A DNA stretch of 39,586 nt from the NCBI GenBank assembly GCA_002172675.1, contig NETF01000192.1, forward strand, positions 1 to 39,586, in the 5' to 3' direction. The notes under the pieces were generated by a model that did not search any database, was not told the origin of the DNA, and saw only the letters and a program-made list of their open reading frames with translations. Below, one piece after another: positions 24,634-33,221 of this stretch. The DNA comes from an unicellular cyanobacterium SU3. GTDB lineage: Bacteria > Cyanobacteriota > Cyanobacteriia > Cyanobacteriales > Microcystaceae. Made by a program: the position numbers and the translations under genes. The first letter of the stretch is position 1. Each line of letters opens with the position of its first letter.

Positions 24634-25785
24634 TTAACTATTTTTAGGTTCAACTAAATTGTCGAGACCATCGATCACTTTTGCTGAAATAATTTTATCT
24701 TTTTTGGTAAGGTCTTCTAAAACATCTTTACCATCAACTAAGTAGCCAAAAACAGAATAACGACCATCCATTAAATTGAAGCCAGGAGGGGTTAATTCGC
24801 TGTCAAATTTAAAGAAGAAAAATTGTGATGATCCTCCATTGGGATCTAAACTAGGACGGGCTAAGGCAACAGCCCCATAAGCATTAAAGGGAAGCACTAA
24901 TTCAGGTAAATAAATGCCCATTTCTTCGAGGGTAGCCCCATAAATCGGTTCTTCGTCGTCTTTGACTCTTACTTCTAAGGGAATAGCCCGATATTCTCCT
25001 GTTTCTGGGTCAATAAATCCTTCTTCTTCCCCTGGAGGATTACCGGTTTGTATAGCAAAACTATCTTCTAGATCAATAAAAGATAAACCATCATAGAAAC
25101 CCCGTTGAACGAGATCGACGAAGTTGCCTCCATTAATGGGCGCATTGTAACCATCAACGACAATGGTAAGATCCCCTTTGGTGGTTTCTATTTCGACGGT
25201 GGCCCGTCCTTTTAACTGGGGTAAGTCGGCGTATTCTTCAGGAATTTCAAAGGGAAAGCCTTCCACCATTAAGCTTTCAATGTCGCCAATATTATCGAGT
25301 ACATCTCGTCTTTTAAGCCAGACTTCTTCTTTATCTTTGTTTTCGACCGCTTCTTGTAGTTGGCTGACCCCTGTTTTGATATTCTCTAAAATGGTTTCTG
25401 CTTGGGCTTGACGATCGCTGGGGACTCCATCGAGAATTTGATTGCTGCGTAGGGTGAGAACAAAAGAAGCCCGTTTCACATCTTTGGCAATAGGAGGCCA
25501 GCGTTTTCCTCTGAGATGATTGGAAATATCTTCAATCGCGTCTTGAACTTTGCGAATGGGTTCGTTATCAATGGGTAAGGCGTACCTTAAAATAGCTTCG
25601 GGGTCGGTAATGGCATTTCCTTGGGCTAAAACGCTAATTAATAGCGAATCTGTGCTGAGTTGATTCGGAGTTGCCCCACATAAATTGATAGATAGGGTCA
25701 CTAATATCATAGCGACTATGGTTTTTTTACACCAATGTTCCAATCGGGATCGGACATCAGACCAAAAACTTTGTTTTAATTTCAT
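24634..25785 (-). CDS. Cyclophilin-type peptidyl-prolyl isomerase, TLP40-like
   Basis: A 383-aa exported protein. The N terminus has a basic region and a membrane signal (KKTIVAMILVTLSINLCG). Residues 60-185 form a helical domain (AILRYALPIDNEPIRKVQD, LQEAVENKDKEEVWLKRRDV) as in the plant thylakoid lumen protein TLP40. The C-terminal 190 residues are the cyclophilin barrel: VEIETTKGDLTIVVDGYNAP, GGNFVDLVQRGFYDGLSF, SQFFFFKFD and NLMDGRYSVFGYLVDG. It probably helps fold lumenal or periplasmic proteins, and in plants the relative is linked to PSII repair. The usual catalytic Arg in FHR is replaced (LSFIDLED), so isomerase activity may be weak. It is divergent from the next gene. Confidence 0.9.
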   Translation of the reverse strand: MKLKQSFWSDVRSRLEHWCKKTIVAMILVTLSINLCGATPNQLSTDSLLISVLAQGNAITDPEAILRYALPIDNEPIRKVQDAIEDISNHLRGKRWPPIAKDVKRASFVLTLRSNQILDGVPSDRQAQAETILENIKTGVSQLQEAVENKDKEEVWLKRRDVLDNIGDIESLMVEGFPFEIPEEYADLPQLKGRATVEIETTKGDLTIVVDGYNAPINGGNFVDLVQRGFYDGLSFIDLEDSFAIQTGNPPGEEEGFIDPETGEYRAIPLEVRVKDDEEPIYGATLEEMGIYLPELVLPFNAYGAVALARPSLDPNGGSSQFFFFKFDSELTPPGFNLMDGRYSVFGYLVDGKDVLEDLTKKDKIISAKVIDGLDNLVEPKNS

Positions 25786-25952
25786 TAACTTTAAGGATTA
25801 GGATGAATGATCATTTTCACTGTTTTTATTTACCATAATTTGAGGTCTTATTGATACCCCCTATTGTATGAAGTCTTGATTATCATTTTTATTTAAAGCG
25901 TTTATCAGTTTACAATAAAATAATATTGATTGCATTTCTAGGAAGTTAAAGT

Positions 25953-26366
25953 ATGGCAAGGGGTCTATTTTGGTTATCATTATTAGTAGTTTTTTTTATT
26001 TTAGCTTGGAGTGGTTGGAATGAATATCAAAAGTTAGAAGCTTATCGTCAATGGGCAGAAAATTTTGATCAAGCTAAATATGATATTTATGCCATCATTG
26101 GTGTTAAAGGGAAAGAAATTACTTGGGGAAAGCCCGGTCGTTCTATCCCTGATACTTTACCTAAATTTTTGTTAAATGATATTGACAAAATAGAATTATT
26201 AGTAAATGATAAGTCTGTTGATTTAGCCAACTTACCGAATAAAGGTAAACCTGTTATAGTGTTTAATTTTATCAATAAAAATCAATCTTCAATTAAAATT
26301 CCTTTTACCGAGATTGATTTAGCAGTTAAATGGGTCAACTATTTAGATAATCTGAGAAAGGTCTAA
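25953..26366 (+). CDS. Hypothetical single-pass membrane protein
   Basis: A 137-aa protein with an N-terminal membrane segment (GLFWLSLLVVFFILAWSGW) and a soluble alpha/beta domain (YDIYAIIGVKGKEITWGKPG, SIKIPFTEIDLAVKWVNYL). The family is unknown to me, but AGGAAG at 25941-25946 suits its ATG and the frame is clean. It precedes a lipoprotein gene by about 30 bases in the same direction, so the pair may be an operon acting at the membrane. Confidence 0.7.
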   Translation: MARGLFWLSLLVVFFILAWSGWNEYQKLEAYRQWAENFDQAKYDIYAIIGVKGKEITWGKPGRSIPDTLPKFLLNDIDKIELLVNDKSVDLANLPNKGKPVIVFNFINKNQSSIKIPFTEIDLAVKWVNYLDNLRKV

Positions 26367-26397
26367 AGTCTAACTTTATTAATGTAGTGTGTTTTCC

Positions 26398-27963
26398 ATG
26401 AGTTTCAAATTAATTATTACCTTTTTAAGTTTAACTTCCTTATTTATCGGTTGTACTAATCCCAAACAAGGGATAAATAAGGCTGAAAATAATTGCCCAT
26501 CTCCTCCAGCATCATACCCTAATTTTAACGTAAAAAATGAGGGAGATTTTTTTGATAAGTTAAAAACATTAAACATTGAAGTTGCTGAGAATCTCATAAT
26601 ATTTCAAACCCAAGATTATGATTTTATTTTTTGTGATGATAATGAAAGTTTTATTACTCAAAAAGGAAATTATAAACCTGAAGAACAACCAGCAAAAAAT
26701 TATGAAGAAGCCATTAAAGAATTAAATAATCCTGCCTATAAAATAATTAATTGGCAAGATAAAACCTATCAATATCGAGTAATTCTCGATCCTAATCCCT
26801 TTCCTGATTTTGAGGTAGAACCTGAAAAAGTTGTTTTAGAATTAATCACGCCAGAAGCAGAAGAACCACAAAAACAGACGTTATACACATTAGAACAAGT
26901 TAAAAAGCAAGAAGCTGGTATTCAATTGGGAGTCCCCAAAGTTACCGCTAGTGTCATTTATAATAATCAATTTTATTGGTCAGTTTCCTCAGAACAAGGA
27001 GAAGGAAATGGGGGAATTGCTACTATTGTTAATTATGATCCTCAAGGGAACAAAATCAATATTATTCAGCCTTCTCAGATAGCAAAGCAACAAATTAATG
27101 ATTTAAAAATTAGTAATAATGATACCGATACTACAGTCTGGTTAGCGACGCAAACCAGTGGAGAAGGGAACCCTTATTTACCAGGAATGGGACTGGTTTC
27201 TTATAATCTCAATAGTCAATCCTTGAAGTCTTATCATGCTAGAAATAGTGAATTAGTGGGTATAATACCCCATAAATTAATGATAGAAAAAGACAATATC
27301 TGGGTAGCAACTGGTAATGGAATCTGTCAAATAAAATGGCAGGCCATAGAACAAGAAAACAGTTGGAAATGCTGGCAATTTAAGTTACAAGCTGATATTC
27401 CCTCAGACGGATTAGAAGTTTACAAAAGCTTACTAAATTCTACTTCACAAACTACTCTAAATGCTAATGAGAATAATAAAATAATTGAGGTTTTATGGTG
27501 GTCGTCTCAAGATTACGAAGCAGAGAAAGGTCGTTATGAAGTGGTTTATAATGCTGCTTTTCCAGTGACTTTAGATGATAAAGGAGCGATGGGCTGGAAA
27601 GAAATATATGATAAGGAATACAAAGTGCATTCATGGGAAGCAACAGTTTATTGGCCAGGAAAAGATTGGTTATGGAATGGCAATAAATTTACTCGTCCTT
27701 TTGATGGGGTATCCTTAAACTATTTTGGGGGTGGTCCTGGGGGTATTAGTACCTGGAAAAACTCCAAAAAACAACGACCTGAAATTTATGCCATCAGAGG
27801 AGATTTAGAGTTAATAAACCTCACTAAAAATTCTACCAGTGTTAAGTATTATTCAGGGTGGGTTAACGATAATTTATTAGATCCCTATCTTACTATCTTG
27901 CCTAGGAAACAGCCGAAAAATATGGAACCTAATCCCCTTAAAAAGTTCACCCAAAATAAATAA
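26398..27963 (+). CDS. Putative lipoprotein with possible beta-propeller
   Basis: A 521-aa protein from ATG 26398 (MSFKLIITFLSLTSLFIGC); a GTG at 26389 would add three residues. The lipobox LFIGC predicts lipidation and export. The mature part has an N-terminal domain with YDFIFCDDNESFITQKGNY and then strands with repeated W and G (NDTDTTVWLATQTSGEGNPY, DNIWVATGNGICQIKWQ, PGKDWLWNGNKFTRPFDG), suggesting a beta-propeller-like region. I do not recognise the family or a catalytic site. It follows the membrane protein gene closely and ends about 40 bases before a convergent gene. Confidence 0.65.
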   Translation: MSFKLIITFLSLTSLFIGCTNPKQGINKAENNCPSPPASYPNFNVKNEGDFFDKLKTLNIEVAENLIIFQTQDYDFIFCDDNESFITQKGNYKPEEQPAKNYEEAIKELNNPAYKIINWQDKTYQYRVILDPNPFPDFEVEPEKVVLELITPEAEEPQKQTLYTLEQVKKQEAGIQLGVPKVTASVIYNNQFYWSVSSEQGEGNGGIATIVNYDPQGNKINIIQPSQIAKQQINDLKISNNDTDTTVWLATQTSGEGNPYLPGMGLVSYNLNSQSLKSYHARNSELVGIIPHKLMIEKDNIWVATGNGICQIKWQAIEQENSWKCWQFKLQADIPSDGLEVYKSLLNSTSQTTLNANENNKIIEVLWWSSQDYEAEKGRYEVVYNAAFPVTLDDKGAMGWKEIYDKEYKVHSWEATVYWPGKDWLWNGNKFTRPFDGVSLNYFGGGPGGISTWKNSKKQRPEIYAIRGDLELINLTKNSTSVKYYSGWVNDNLLDPYLTILPRKQPKNMEPNPLKKFTQNK

Positions 27964-28000
27964 ATAGAAATAATTAAATCGTATTCAACTTCTCTACAAT

Positions 28001-28914
28001 TTAAGGACTTTGTAACAATAAAGGTAATTTATCCTCTCCCCCTCCAATAATAATCACCTTAGAGTTTTCAGACTCTGCTAATTTTTGGGTAGCTTCTATG
28101 GCTTTTAATTTAATTAATTGTTCTGTCAACCCTTGAGATAATAACCGTTGTGAGTCAGCCACACCTTGGGCTTCAATTTTCTTACGAGTGGCTTCCTGTT
28201 GCGCTTTTTCTAATTCAAAAGAGATTGCTTGTCGTTCTTTTTCATTAATAAACTGTTGTTTTTGACTGGCTTGTTGCGCTTCTAATTTTTCTTCTATGGC
28301 TTTTTGAATCGTTTGAGGTAAAATCACATTTCTCAATAAGCTTTCATCGACAATAAACCCCAAGGGTTCTAAACTTTTATTGAGTTCATTTCTTAATTTG
28401 TCAGCCACAATAGCCCTTTTTTCTCCATAAATATCTCGGGCATCGTAGCTGGCGGTAATTTGACGAATAATTGAGCGAAAGCGAGGAATTAAAATCTCTT
28501 CTTCTTCTGTACCAATAGTTTGATAAACCGTAGACGCTTGTTGAGGATTAATTTTATATTGTAGACTTACATCTAACTTTAAATTTAAACCTTCTTTTGA
28601 AGTGGCTCTTTTATATCTTGTAAACGAGTGGAAAATTTGGTGACTTTTGCCAAAGGACTAATTAAATGGATACCAGAGTTTAACGGTTGTTCCTGAACCT
28701 TGCCAAAGGTTTCTACGACTCCCACCTCTCCGGCAGGCAGAACCACTAAAAAACGAAATATAATTTGATAAATAGCCGAAAAAGCAGCCAAACATCCAAT
28801 TAAAAAAGCAATGGCTTTGACTTTATTTTGATGAGTTTCTCCCCCTAAACCGGTATTACGAAAAGTAATTAAAAAAGCAACTAAGGCCGTAATTAAAGAA
28901 ACAATAACAGACAT
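28001..28914 (-). pseudogene. Prohibitin-like SPFH-domain protein, interrupted by one frameshift
   Basis: The upstream frame starts MSVIVSLITALVAFLITF at ATG 28914 (GGAG seven bases before) and has a second hydrophobic segment before VLPAGEVGVVETFGKVQEQP, the start of an SPFH domain. It stops soon after TRLQDIKE near 28585. The other frame continues without a stop: ATSKEGLNLKLDVSLQYKI, IIRQITASYDARDIYGEKRA, then VADKLRNELNKSLEPLGF, a long charged helix and the end IIIGGGEDKLPLLLQSP. Adding one A in the run at 28609-28612 gives QDIKRATSKEG and an intact protein of about 304 aa, close to prohibitin size. The intact form would be a membrane scaffold protein. The lesion may be a sequencing error. 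Confidence 0.85.
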
Positions 28915-28990
28915 TTTAAGCTCCAGCAATTAACAATATAGTAGTTTTTATACTTATGAAATACCAACTTTTTTAATGTTAGGGATGGTA

Positions 28991-29013
28991 GGGGTTTAAT
29001 ATTATTAAACCCC
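28991..29013. terminator. Perfect palindrome downstream of purH, copy 1 of a recurring type
   Basis: GGGGTTTAATA-T-TATTAAACCCC has 11-bp perfect arms and lies 30 bases beyond the purH stop on the minus strand. Two near-identical palindromes are at 32920-32948 and 36348-36368, each next to gene ends, so this looks like a recurring transcription-end hairpin. Confidence 0.65.
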
Positions 29014-29042
29014 GACAGGATGCAGAAGGCTTAAGAGAATTT

Positions 29043-30593
29043 TTAATGCAGAAAATGGCGCATTTTGGTTAATACCATCACTAACCCTAACTCGTTAGCT
29101 GCAGCAATGGAGTCTTTATCTCTTAATGAACCTCCAGGTTGTACGATGGCGGTTATTCCAGCAACAGCAGCAGTGCGTACGGAATCGTCAAAGGGGAAGA
29201 AACCATCACTGGCAAGGTATCCCCCATTAGCTTCTTCTCCTGCTTCTTCTAGGGCAATTTTCACCGCACCCACGCGATTCATTTGTCCGGCACCTATCCC
29301 TAAAGTTGTCCGATTTTTGGTGATCACGATCGCATTAGATTTAACGTGCTTAGCTACTTTCCACGCAAATAATAATTCGGCCAGTTGTTCAGGGGTGGGT
29401 TGTTTTTCCGTGACAATTTCCCAATTATCCGGCACATCTACCGCGTCATCGGAGTCTTGCACCAATAATCCACCGGCGATCACTTTAACGGTTTGTTTGG
29501 GTCCTTGGGTTAAATCGGGTAATAATAAGACTCTGACTTTCCCTTTTTTACCGATAATTTCTTTTGCTTCTTCGGTGTAATCGGGAGTAACAACGCATTC
29601 TAAGAAAGTCTTAGTTAATTTTTCGGCGGTTTCTCCGTCTAACGGCTGGTTTAAGGCGACAATTCCCCCAAAGGCCGAAATGGAGTCAGCATTAAAGGCT
29701 TGTTCGTAGGCATCGGCTAAACTGTCGGCCACTGCTACTCCACAGGGGTTTGTATGTTTAAGAACGGCTGCGGCTGGTTCTTTGGGGTCAAATTCAGCAA
29801 TAATCCGTCTGGCTGCTTCTAAATCCACTAAATTATTGTAACTGAGTTCTTTTCCTTGCAACTGCCTCGCTGCTGTCCATCCTGTGGCTTTAGTTCCCCG
29901 TTGGTACCAAGTGGCATTTTGGTGGGGGTTTTCTCCATATCGTAAGGTTTGAAAGGCGGTACCTGAAACGGTGTAACGACTGGGTAAGGGGATAGTTTCT
30001 TCGGTAGACAGATTGGCAAAATAATCCGTAATAGCCCCATCATAAGCATTAGTTAAGGCGAAGGTCTCACCAGCCATTTTTTGTCGAAAACTTAAGGAAA
30101 TTTCTCCGTTATTATCTTTTAATTCTTGTAAGTAATGATCGTAATATTTCGGGTTAGATAAAACCGTGACATGAGCAAAGTTTTTAGCCGACGCACGTAG
30201 TAAAGTCGGACCCCCAATATCAATTTTTTCGATGGCTTCGGCTACCGTAACATCTGGTTTGGCGATGGTTTCTTCAAAGGGATAAAGATTAACGACTACT
30301 AAATCAATGGGACGAATATTATTATTGTTCATATCCTCCACATCTTGAGGGATATCTCTACGGGATAAAATTCCGCCATGAATGCGAGGATGAAGAGTTT
30401 TAACTCTTCCTCCTAAAATTTCTGGAGAACCTGTATAATCACTAACTTTAGTAACTTTTAGTCCAGCTTCTTGTAGCGTTTTTGCTGTTCCTCCACTACT
30501 GATTAATTCAAAACCAAATTCATTGACTAATTGACGGGCTAACTCAACAATTCCTGTTTTGTCTGATACACTCAGTAGGGCTAACGGTGCCAT
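29043..30593 (-). CDS. purH: Bifunctional IMP biosynthesis protein PurH
   Basis: A 516-aa enzyme performing the last two steps of purine synthesis: AICAR formyltransferase and IMP cyclohydrolase. The N-terminal cyclohydrolase domain begins ALLSVSDKTGIVELARQL with ISSGGTAKTL and GGRVKTLHPRIHGGIL. The formyltransferase part has LRYGENPHQNA, AAVLKHTNPCGVA, SAFGGIVALN and the C-terminal DGFFPFDDSV and GGSLRDKDSIAAANELG. The family usually starts M-x-x-LALLSVS, so ATG 30593 is used; ATG 30623 would add 10 residues and has AGGA eight bases before it, so the longer form is possible. Length is otherwise full. Confidence 0.96.
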   Translation of the reverse strand: MAPLALLSVSDKTGIVELARQLVNEFGFELISSGGTAKTLQEAGLKVTKVSDYTGSPEILGGRVKTLHPRIHGGILSRRDIPQDVEDMNNNNIRPIDLVVVNLYPFEETIAKPDVTVAEAIEKIDIGGPTLLRASAKNFAHVTVLSNPKYYDHYLQELKDNNGEISLSFRQKMAGETFALTNAYDGAITDYFANLSTEETIPLPSRYTVSGTAFQTLRYGENPHQNATWYQRGTKATGWTAARQLQGKELSYNNLVDLEAARRIIAEFDPKEPAAAVLKHTNPCGVAVADSLADAYEQAFNADSISAFGGIVALNQPLDGETAEKLTKTFLECVVTPDYTEEAKEIIGKKGKVRVLLLPDLTQGPKQTVKVIAGGLLVQDSDDAVDVPDNWEIVTEKQPTPEQLAELLFAWKVAKHVKSNAIVITKNRTTLGIGAGQMNRVGAVKIALEEAGEEANGGYLASDGFFPFDDSVRTAAVAGITAIVQPGGSLRDKDSIAAANELGLVMVLTKMRHFLH

Positions 30594-30941
30594 TGGGCAA
30601 TTATCTCTCAAGTAAACATCCAATTAGTCCTATTATCCTATAAACAAGTTGATTCTAAGCTAAAACAAATATTAAAAGACTGCTTTAACCGACCTACTAA
30701 TGGGTTTTAATCCCCGTCTATTGAAGACAATTAAGCCTTCGTGAGGTAAAATCCTCACATATAGCGCAATCACCCTTCCCCATCGCCTCTAACATCAATA
30801 ATAAGTTCGGAATTAGGGGGTCTGAGGATGCTACACGCAATTATAGTGGCGGAGTTAGATGATTTTCTATTGTTAAAAACGTTTTTTCGCCAAAGGTTTC
30901 ATCAGACTTTAAGCTTATCCCGAACTCAGGTTATTTAATCT
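30594..30941. other. About 320-base non-coding region between purH and the 72-aa gene, possibly structured
   Basis: No gene could be supported. The segment 30680-30900 has higher GC and short pairings: GTGAGG-TAAAAT-CCTCAC at 30741-30758, and GGGTTTTAATCCCC near 30701. It could encode a small RNA or long leader; no known RNA family was recognised. The first 30 bases may belong to purH if the longer start is used. Confidence 0.35.
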
Positions 30942-31160
30942 TTAATCGTTAGTCCACTCTTGCATAGGAATTAAATCAGCAATAGAATCTCTCAGTAAGA
31001 AGTCATTTCTTTCTAGCTCGGTTTCGATGCAGCACCATTCTCCTGACGGAAGATATTGACACAAAGTATAAATTCTTTGTTGTTTATCCACTTTACCTTG
31101 TTCTACTAGATGCCTTGCTTCATCTTTAATGTCCTCTATGGTGTATCTTGTCATTAACAT
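30942..31160 (-). CDS. Small conserved hypothetical protein
   Basis: A 72-aa soluble protein (MLMTRYTIEDIKDEARHLVE, then RIYTLCQYLPSGEWCCIETE and LRDSIADLIPMQEWTND). AAGGAGGG lies about nine bases before the first ATG, a very strong ribosome binding site that supports it as a real gene; a second ATG two codons later is also possible. The family has no function known to me. It stands alone between two non-coding stretches. Confidence 0.75.
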   Translation of the reverse strand: MLMTRYTIEDIKDEARHLVEQGKVDKQQRIYTLCQYLPSGEWCCIETELERNDFLLRDSIADLIPMQEWTND

Positions 31161-31402
31161 AATTGAGTCCCTCCTTGCGCGTTTACTCTAATCGTGTTTA
31201 AATTTTGATTAAATGGAATTGTAAAAAGAAAATAAATAGACATCATACAAAACTGACCAGTTCAGATGACTAGCTTTATCTGACTGAGTAAGCATTTGCC
31301 CCTATTCATATTGTAGTCATTGTAACATTATAGTAGGGATAAAAATATTAAGAGTTAATTAAAGTTAAATTAACCTGACAAAAGTTTAGGTCTAAAATAA
31401 GT
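31161..31402. other. Intergenic region upstream of the small hypothetical gene
   Basis: No gene was found in this stretch, which continues into the dyad and remnant gene that follow. It is AT-rich and should hold the promoter of the 72-aa gene. Nothing else stands out. Confidence 0.3.
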
Positions 31403-31446
31403 ATCATTGATAATTATCACTAACAATCATTATTATTATCAATGAT
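31403..31446. promoter_or_regulatory. 12-bp inverted repeat with Fur-box-like sequence
   Basis: ATCATTGATAAT (31403-31414) and ATTATCAATGAT (31435-31446) are perfect inverted arms separated by 20 bases. The interval includes ATCATTATTATTATC, which resembles the repeated GATAAT-type hexamers of Fur boxes. It lies at the start of a decayed gene, so it may be a leftover control site or a binding site for another regulator. Confidence 0.45.
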
Positions 31447-31614
31447 TTTTGTGTGGCTGGAGAAATGCAAGGAGATATCGCAGTCAATTCTTCTTTAGTA
31501 AAAGCTATTAGTCTAATTTTATTGGGAATGAAAAAGCCAATTCATATTCTCCAAAGAGGATATCAAATTAATAGCATTGTTGATATGTCTACGATGGGTG
31601 TATTAGATGCTTAA
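31444..31614 (+). pseudogene. Remnant resembling the end of a phosphate acetyl/butyryltransferase-like gene
   Basis: An open frame reads DFCVAGEMQGDIAVNSSL, then VKAISLILLGMKKPIHILQR and GYQINSIVDMSTMGVLDA before TAA at 31612. The GEMQ-D-AV and G-KP----L-RG-----IVD patterns recall the C-terminal part of phosphotransacetylase-type enzymes, seen from memory only. The usual middle between the two parts appears missing, and the stop would be CAA (Gln) with one base change, after which coding-like sequence (DVEN) continues. There is no upstream domain. A real short gene from ATG 31465 is the less likely alternative. Confidence 0.35.
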
Positions 31615-31796
31615 GACGTAGAAAATGATTCTTAGAAATCATTATATTTCTTATAGTATTTTCAATGCTATTCTAATTAATTGACTGTTGCCTGTTCTTC
31701 ATTGCCTCAAAGAAAGATATTGAAATAACTATTTTGAGTCGATATACTAAAAGTAATTTTTTAATATTTGCTTGGTGTTACTAAAAACTGTTGTCA

Positions 31797-32891
31797 ATGC
31801 AATCTACCCCTAACCCTAATCTACTATCATCCCTTCCTGAAGCCTTAACTAAACTTGCTTATCAAGGATTCCAACAAAGTAAGAGTGTATTCAGCCTAGC
31901 CCACAAAACTATCAGCGATCGCTTAACGGATACGGTGATTCCCAGTCGTCAAAATCTCACCACGCCTCTGTCTCCAGACTTATTATTAGAGTTACAAGAA
32001 AGACGGAATCAACTGTGTGAAATTGACTGGCAAGATGCCCAAAAAGGGGTTTATCCTGTTGAGATTTTATTCGATAGTTTCTTACCCGATTTCTTGCGTT
32101 ATTATCCTGAAATGTGGTTAGACTTACCCAAAATCTGGATAAGATTACAACGAAAAGAATATCAAACCTTTGCAGACAATATCGAAAAAGAAGGCTATCC
32201 CCGTTACTATTTACAAAACTTTCATTATCAAACCGATGGTTATCTCAGCGACTCCTCAGCTAATCTCTACGACTTACAAGTCGACATTCTTTTTAATGGG
32301 GTAGCTGATAGTATGCGTCGCCGTATTCTTGCGCCTTTAAAAGAAGGTTTAAAGACATTTTCATCGGTTCCGACTTATCAAATTAAAGTGTTAGACGTAG
32401 CTTGTGGAACCGGACGTACCTTAAAAAATCTTCGTGAAACTTTTCCTAAAGCATCTTTATTTGGGGTTGACTTATCCCCTGCTTACCTAAGAAAAGCCAA
32501 TCAACTCCTATCAGAAAATCCCAGAGAACTCCCCCAACTCACCCACGCTAATGCAGAAGATTTACCCCATCCAGATAACTTTTTTCATGGGGTAAGTTGT
32601 GTGTTTCTTTTTCATGAGTTACCAGGGGTTGCCCGTCAGCGAGTCATTAATGAGTGTTTTCGGGTGACAAAACCGGGAGGAACGTTTATTATTTGTGATT
32701 CGATGCAGTTATCAGATTCTCCTGAGTTTGAAGTGATGATGAACAATTTTTCTGCTATGTTTCATGAACCCTATTATCCAGATTATATTAAGGATAACTT
32801 AGGGAAAAGATTAGAAAAAGCAGGGTTTGAACTCATGGAAACTCAGTTACATTTTGTTAGTAAATATTGGATTGCTCGTAAACCTGAGTAA
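31797..32891 (+). CDS. SAM-dependent methyltransferase (class I)
   Basis: A 364-aa methyltransferase from ATG 31797 (MQSTPNPN); a TTG six bases earlier adds two residues. The first 200 residues are a helical region (ALTKLAYQGFQQSKSVFSLA, FLPDFLRYYPEMWLDLPKI). The methyltransferase core has motif I VLDVACGTGRTL, LFGVDLSPAYL, NAEDLPHPDNFFHGV and KPGGTFIICDSM. The core resembles the UbiE/Coq5-like type, but the substrate is unknown. No genes of a recognisable pathway are beside it. A strong palindrome follows the stop. Confidence 0.88.
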   Translation: MQSTPNPNLLSSLPEALTKLAYQGFQQSKSVFSLAHKTISDRLTDTVIPSRQNLTTPLSPDLLLELQERRNQLCEIDWQDAQKGVYPVEILFDSFLPDFLRYYPEMWLDLPKIWIRLQRKEYQTFADNIEKEGYPRYYLQNFHYQTDGYLSDSSANLYDLQVDILFNGVADSMRRRILAPLKEGLKTFSSVPTYQIKVLDVACGTGRTLKNLRETFPKASLFGVDLSPAYLRKANQLLSENPRELPQLTHANAEDLPHPDNFFHGVSCVFLFHELPGVARQRVINECFRVTKPGGTFIICDSMQLSDSPEFEVMMNNFSAMFHEPYYPDYIKDNLGKRLEKAGFELMETQLHFVSKYWIARKPE

Positions 32892-32919
32892 TTTTTTTTC
32901 TAACCTATTAAAAACTTTT

Positions 32920-32948
32920 GTAAGGGCTTAATATTATTAAGCCCTTAC
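32920..32948. terminator. Perfect palindrome after the methyltransferase gene, copy 2 of a recurring type
   Basis: GTAAGGGCTTAATA (32920-32933) and TATTAAGCCCTTAC (32935-32948) pair perfectly around one T. It ends the plus-strand methyltransferase unit and lies just beyond the stop of the convergent antitoxin-like ORF. Confidence 0.7.
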
Positions 32949-32954
32949 GATTAA

Positions 32955-33095
32955 CTATGTTACGATTAGATTATTATCTAAATAATTATAAAAGTCAGTT
33001 AGGAAAATCGTTTCTTCAACTAAGCGAACTTGTTCAACAGGAGTAAGTTGTTTAGCAAGTTCTAAGACTAATTCTAAAGTAACATTTTGCTTCAT
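32955..33095 (-). CDS. Small antitoxin-like ORF (orphan)
   Basis: A 46-aa product: MKQNVTLELVLELAKQLTPV, then EQVRLVEETIFLTDFYNYLD. The LELAKQL-P-EQVRLVE pattern resembles the N-terminal part of short cyanobacterial antitoxins found beside VapC-type PIN toxins. No toxin gene lies downstream; the next minus-strand sequence is the palindrome and the convergent methyltransferase gene. It is shorter than the usual 70-80 residues, so it may be a truncated relic. The ATG has no clear ribosome binding site. Confidence 0.45.
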   Translation of the reverse strand: MKQNVTLELVLELAKQLTPVEQVRLVEETIFLTDFYNYLDNNLIVT

Positions 33096-33139
33096 TGATT
33101 TATATTTTATCTATGCTCAAATGATACTTACTCAATATA

Positions 33140-33221
33140 TGGGCAGAGGGGGACTCGAACCCCCATGACCGAAGCCGCCACATTTTGAGTGTGGTGCGTC
33201 TACCAATTTCGCCATCCGCCC
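33140..33221 (-). tRNA. tRNA-Leu (CAA)
   Basis: On the minus strand GGGCGGA pairs with TCTGCCC, the D arm reads TGGCGAAATTGGTAGACGCA, the anticodon CAA is encoded at 33185-33187, a long variable arm is present (GGCGGCTTCGGTCATG) and the T arm is GGGGGTTCGAGTCCCCC. The discriminator is A at 33140 and CCA is not encoded. The 5' end overlaps the end of the M48 protease frame. Confidence 0.96.

Noticed and set aside
29065-29580. 171-codon plus-strand frame inside purH
   Set aside because: It lies fully within the strong purH coding region on the other strand and has no independent support.
30680-30760. Sequence resembling a CRISPR direct repeat of cyanobacterial type
   Set aside because: Only one unit is present, with no second copy or spacer spacing and no cas gene in the window.
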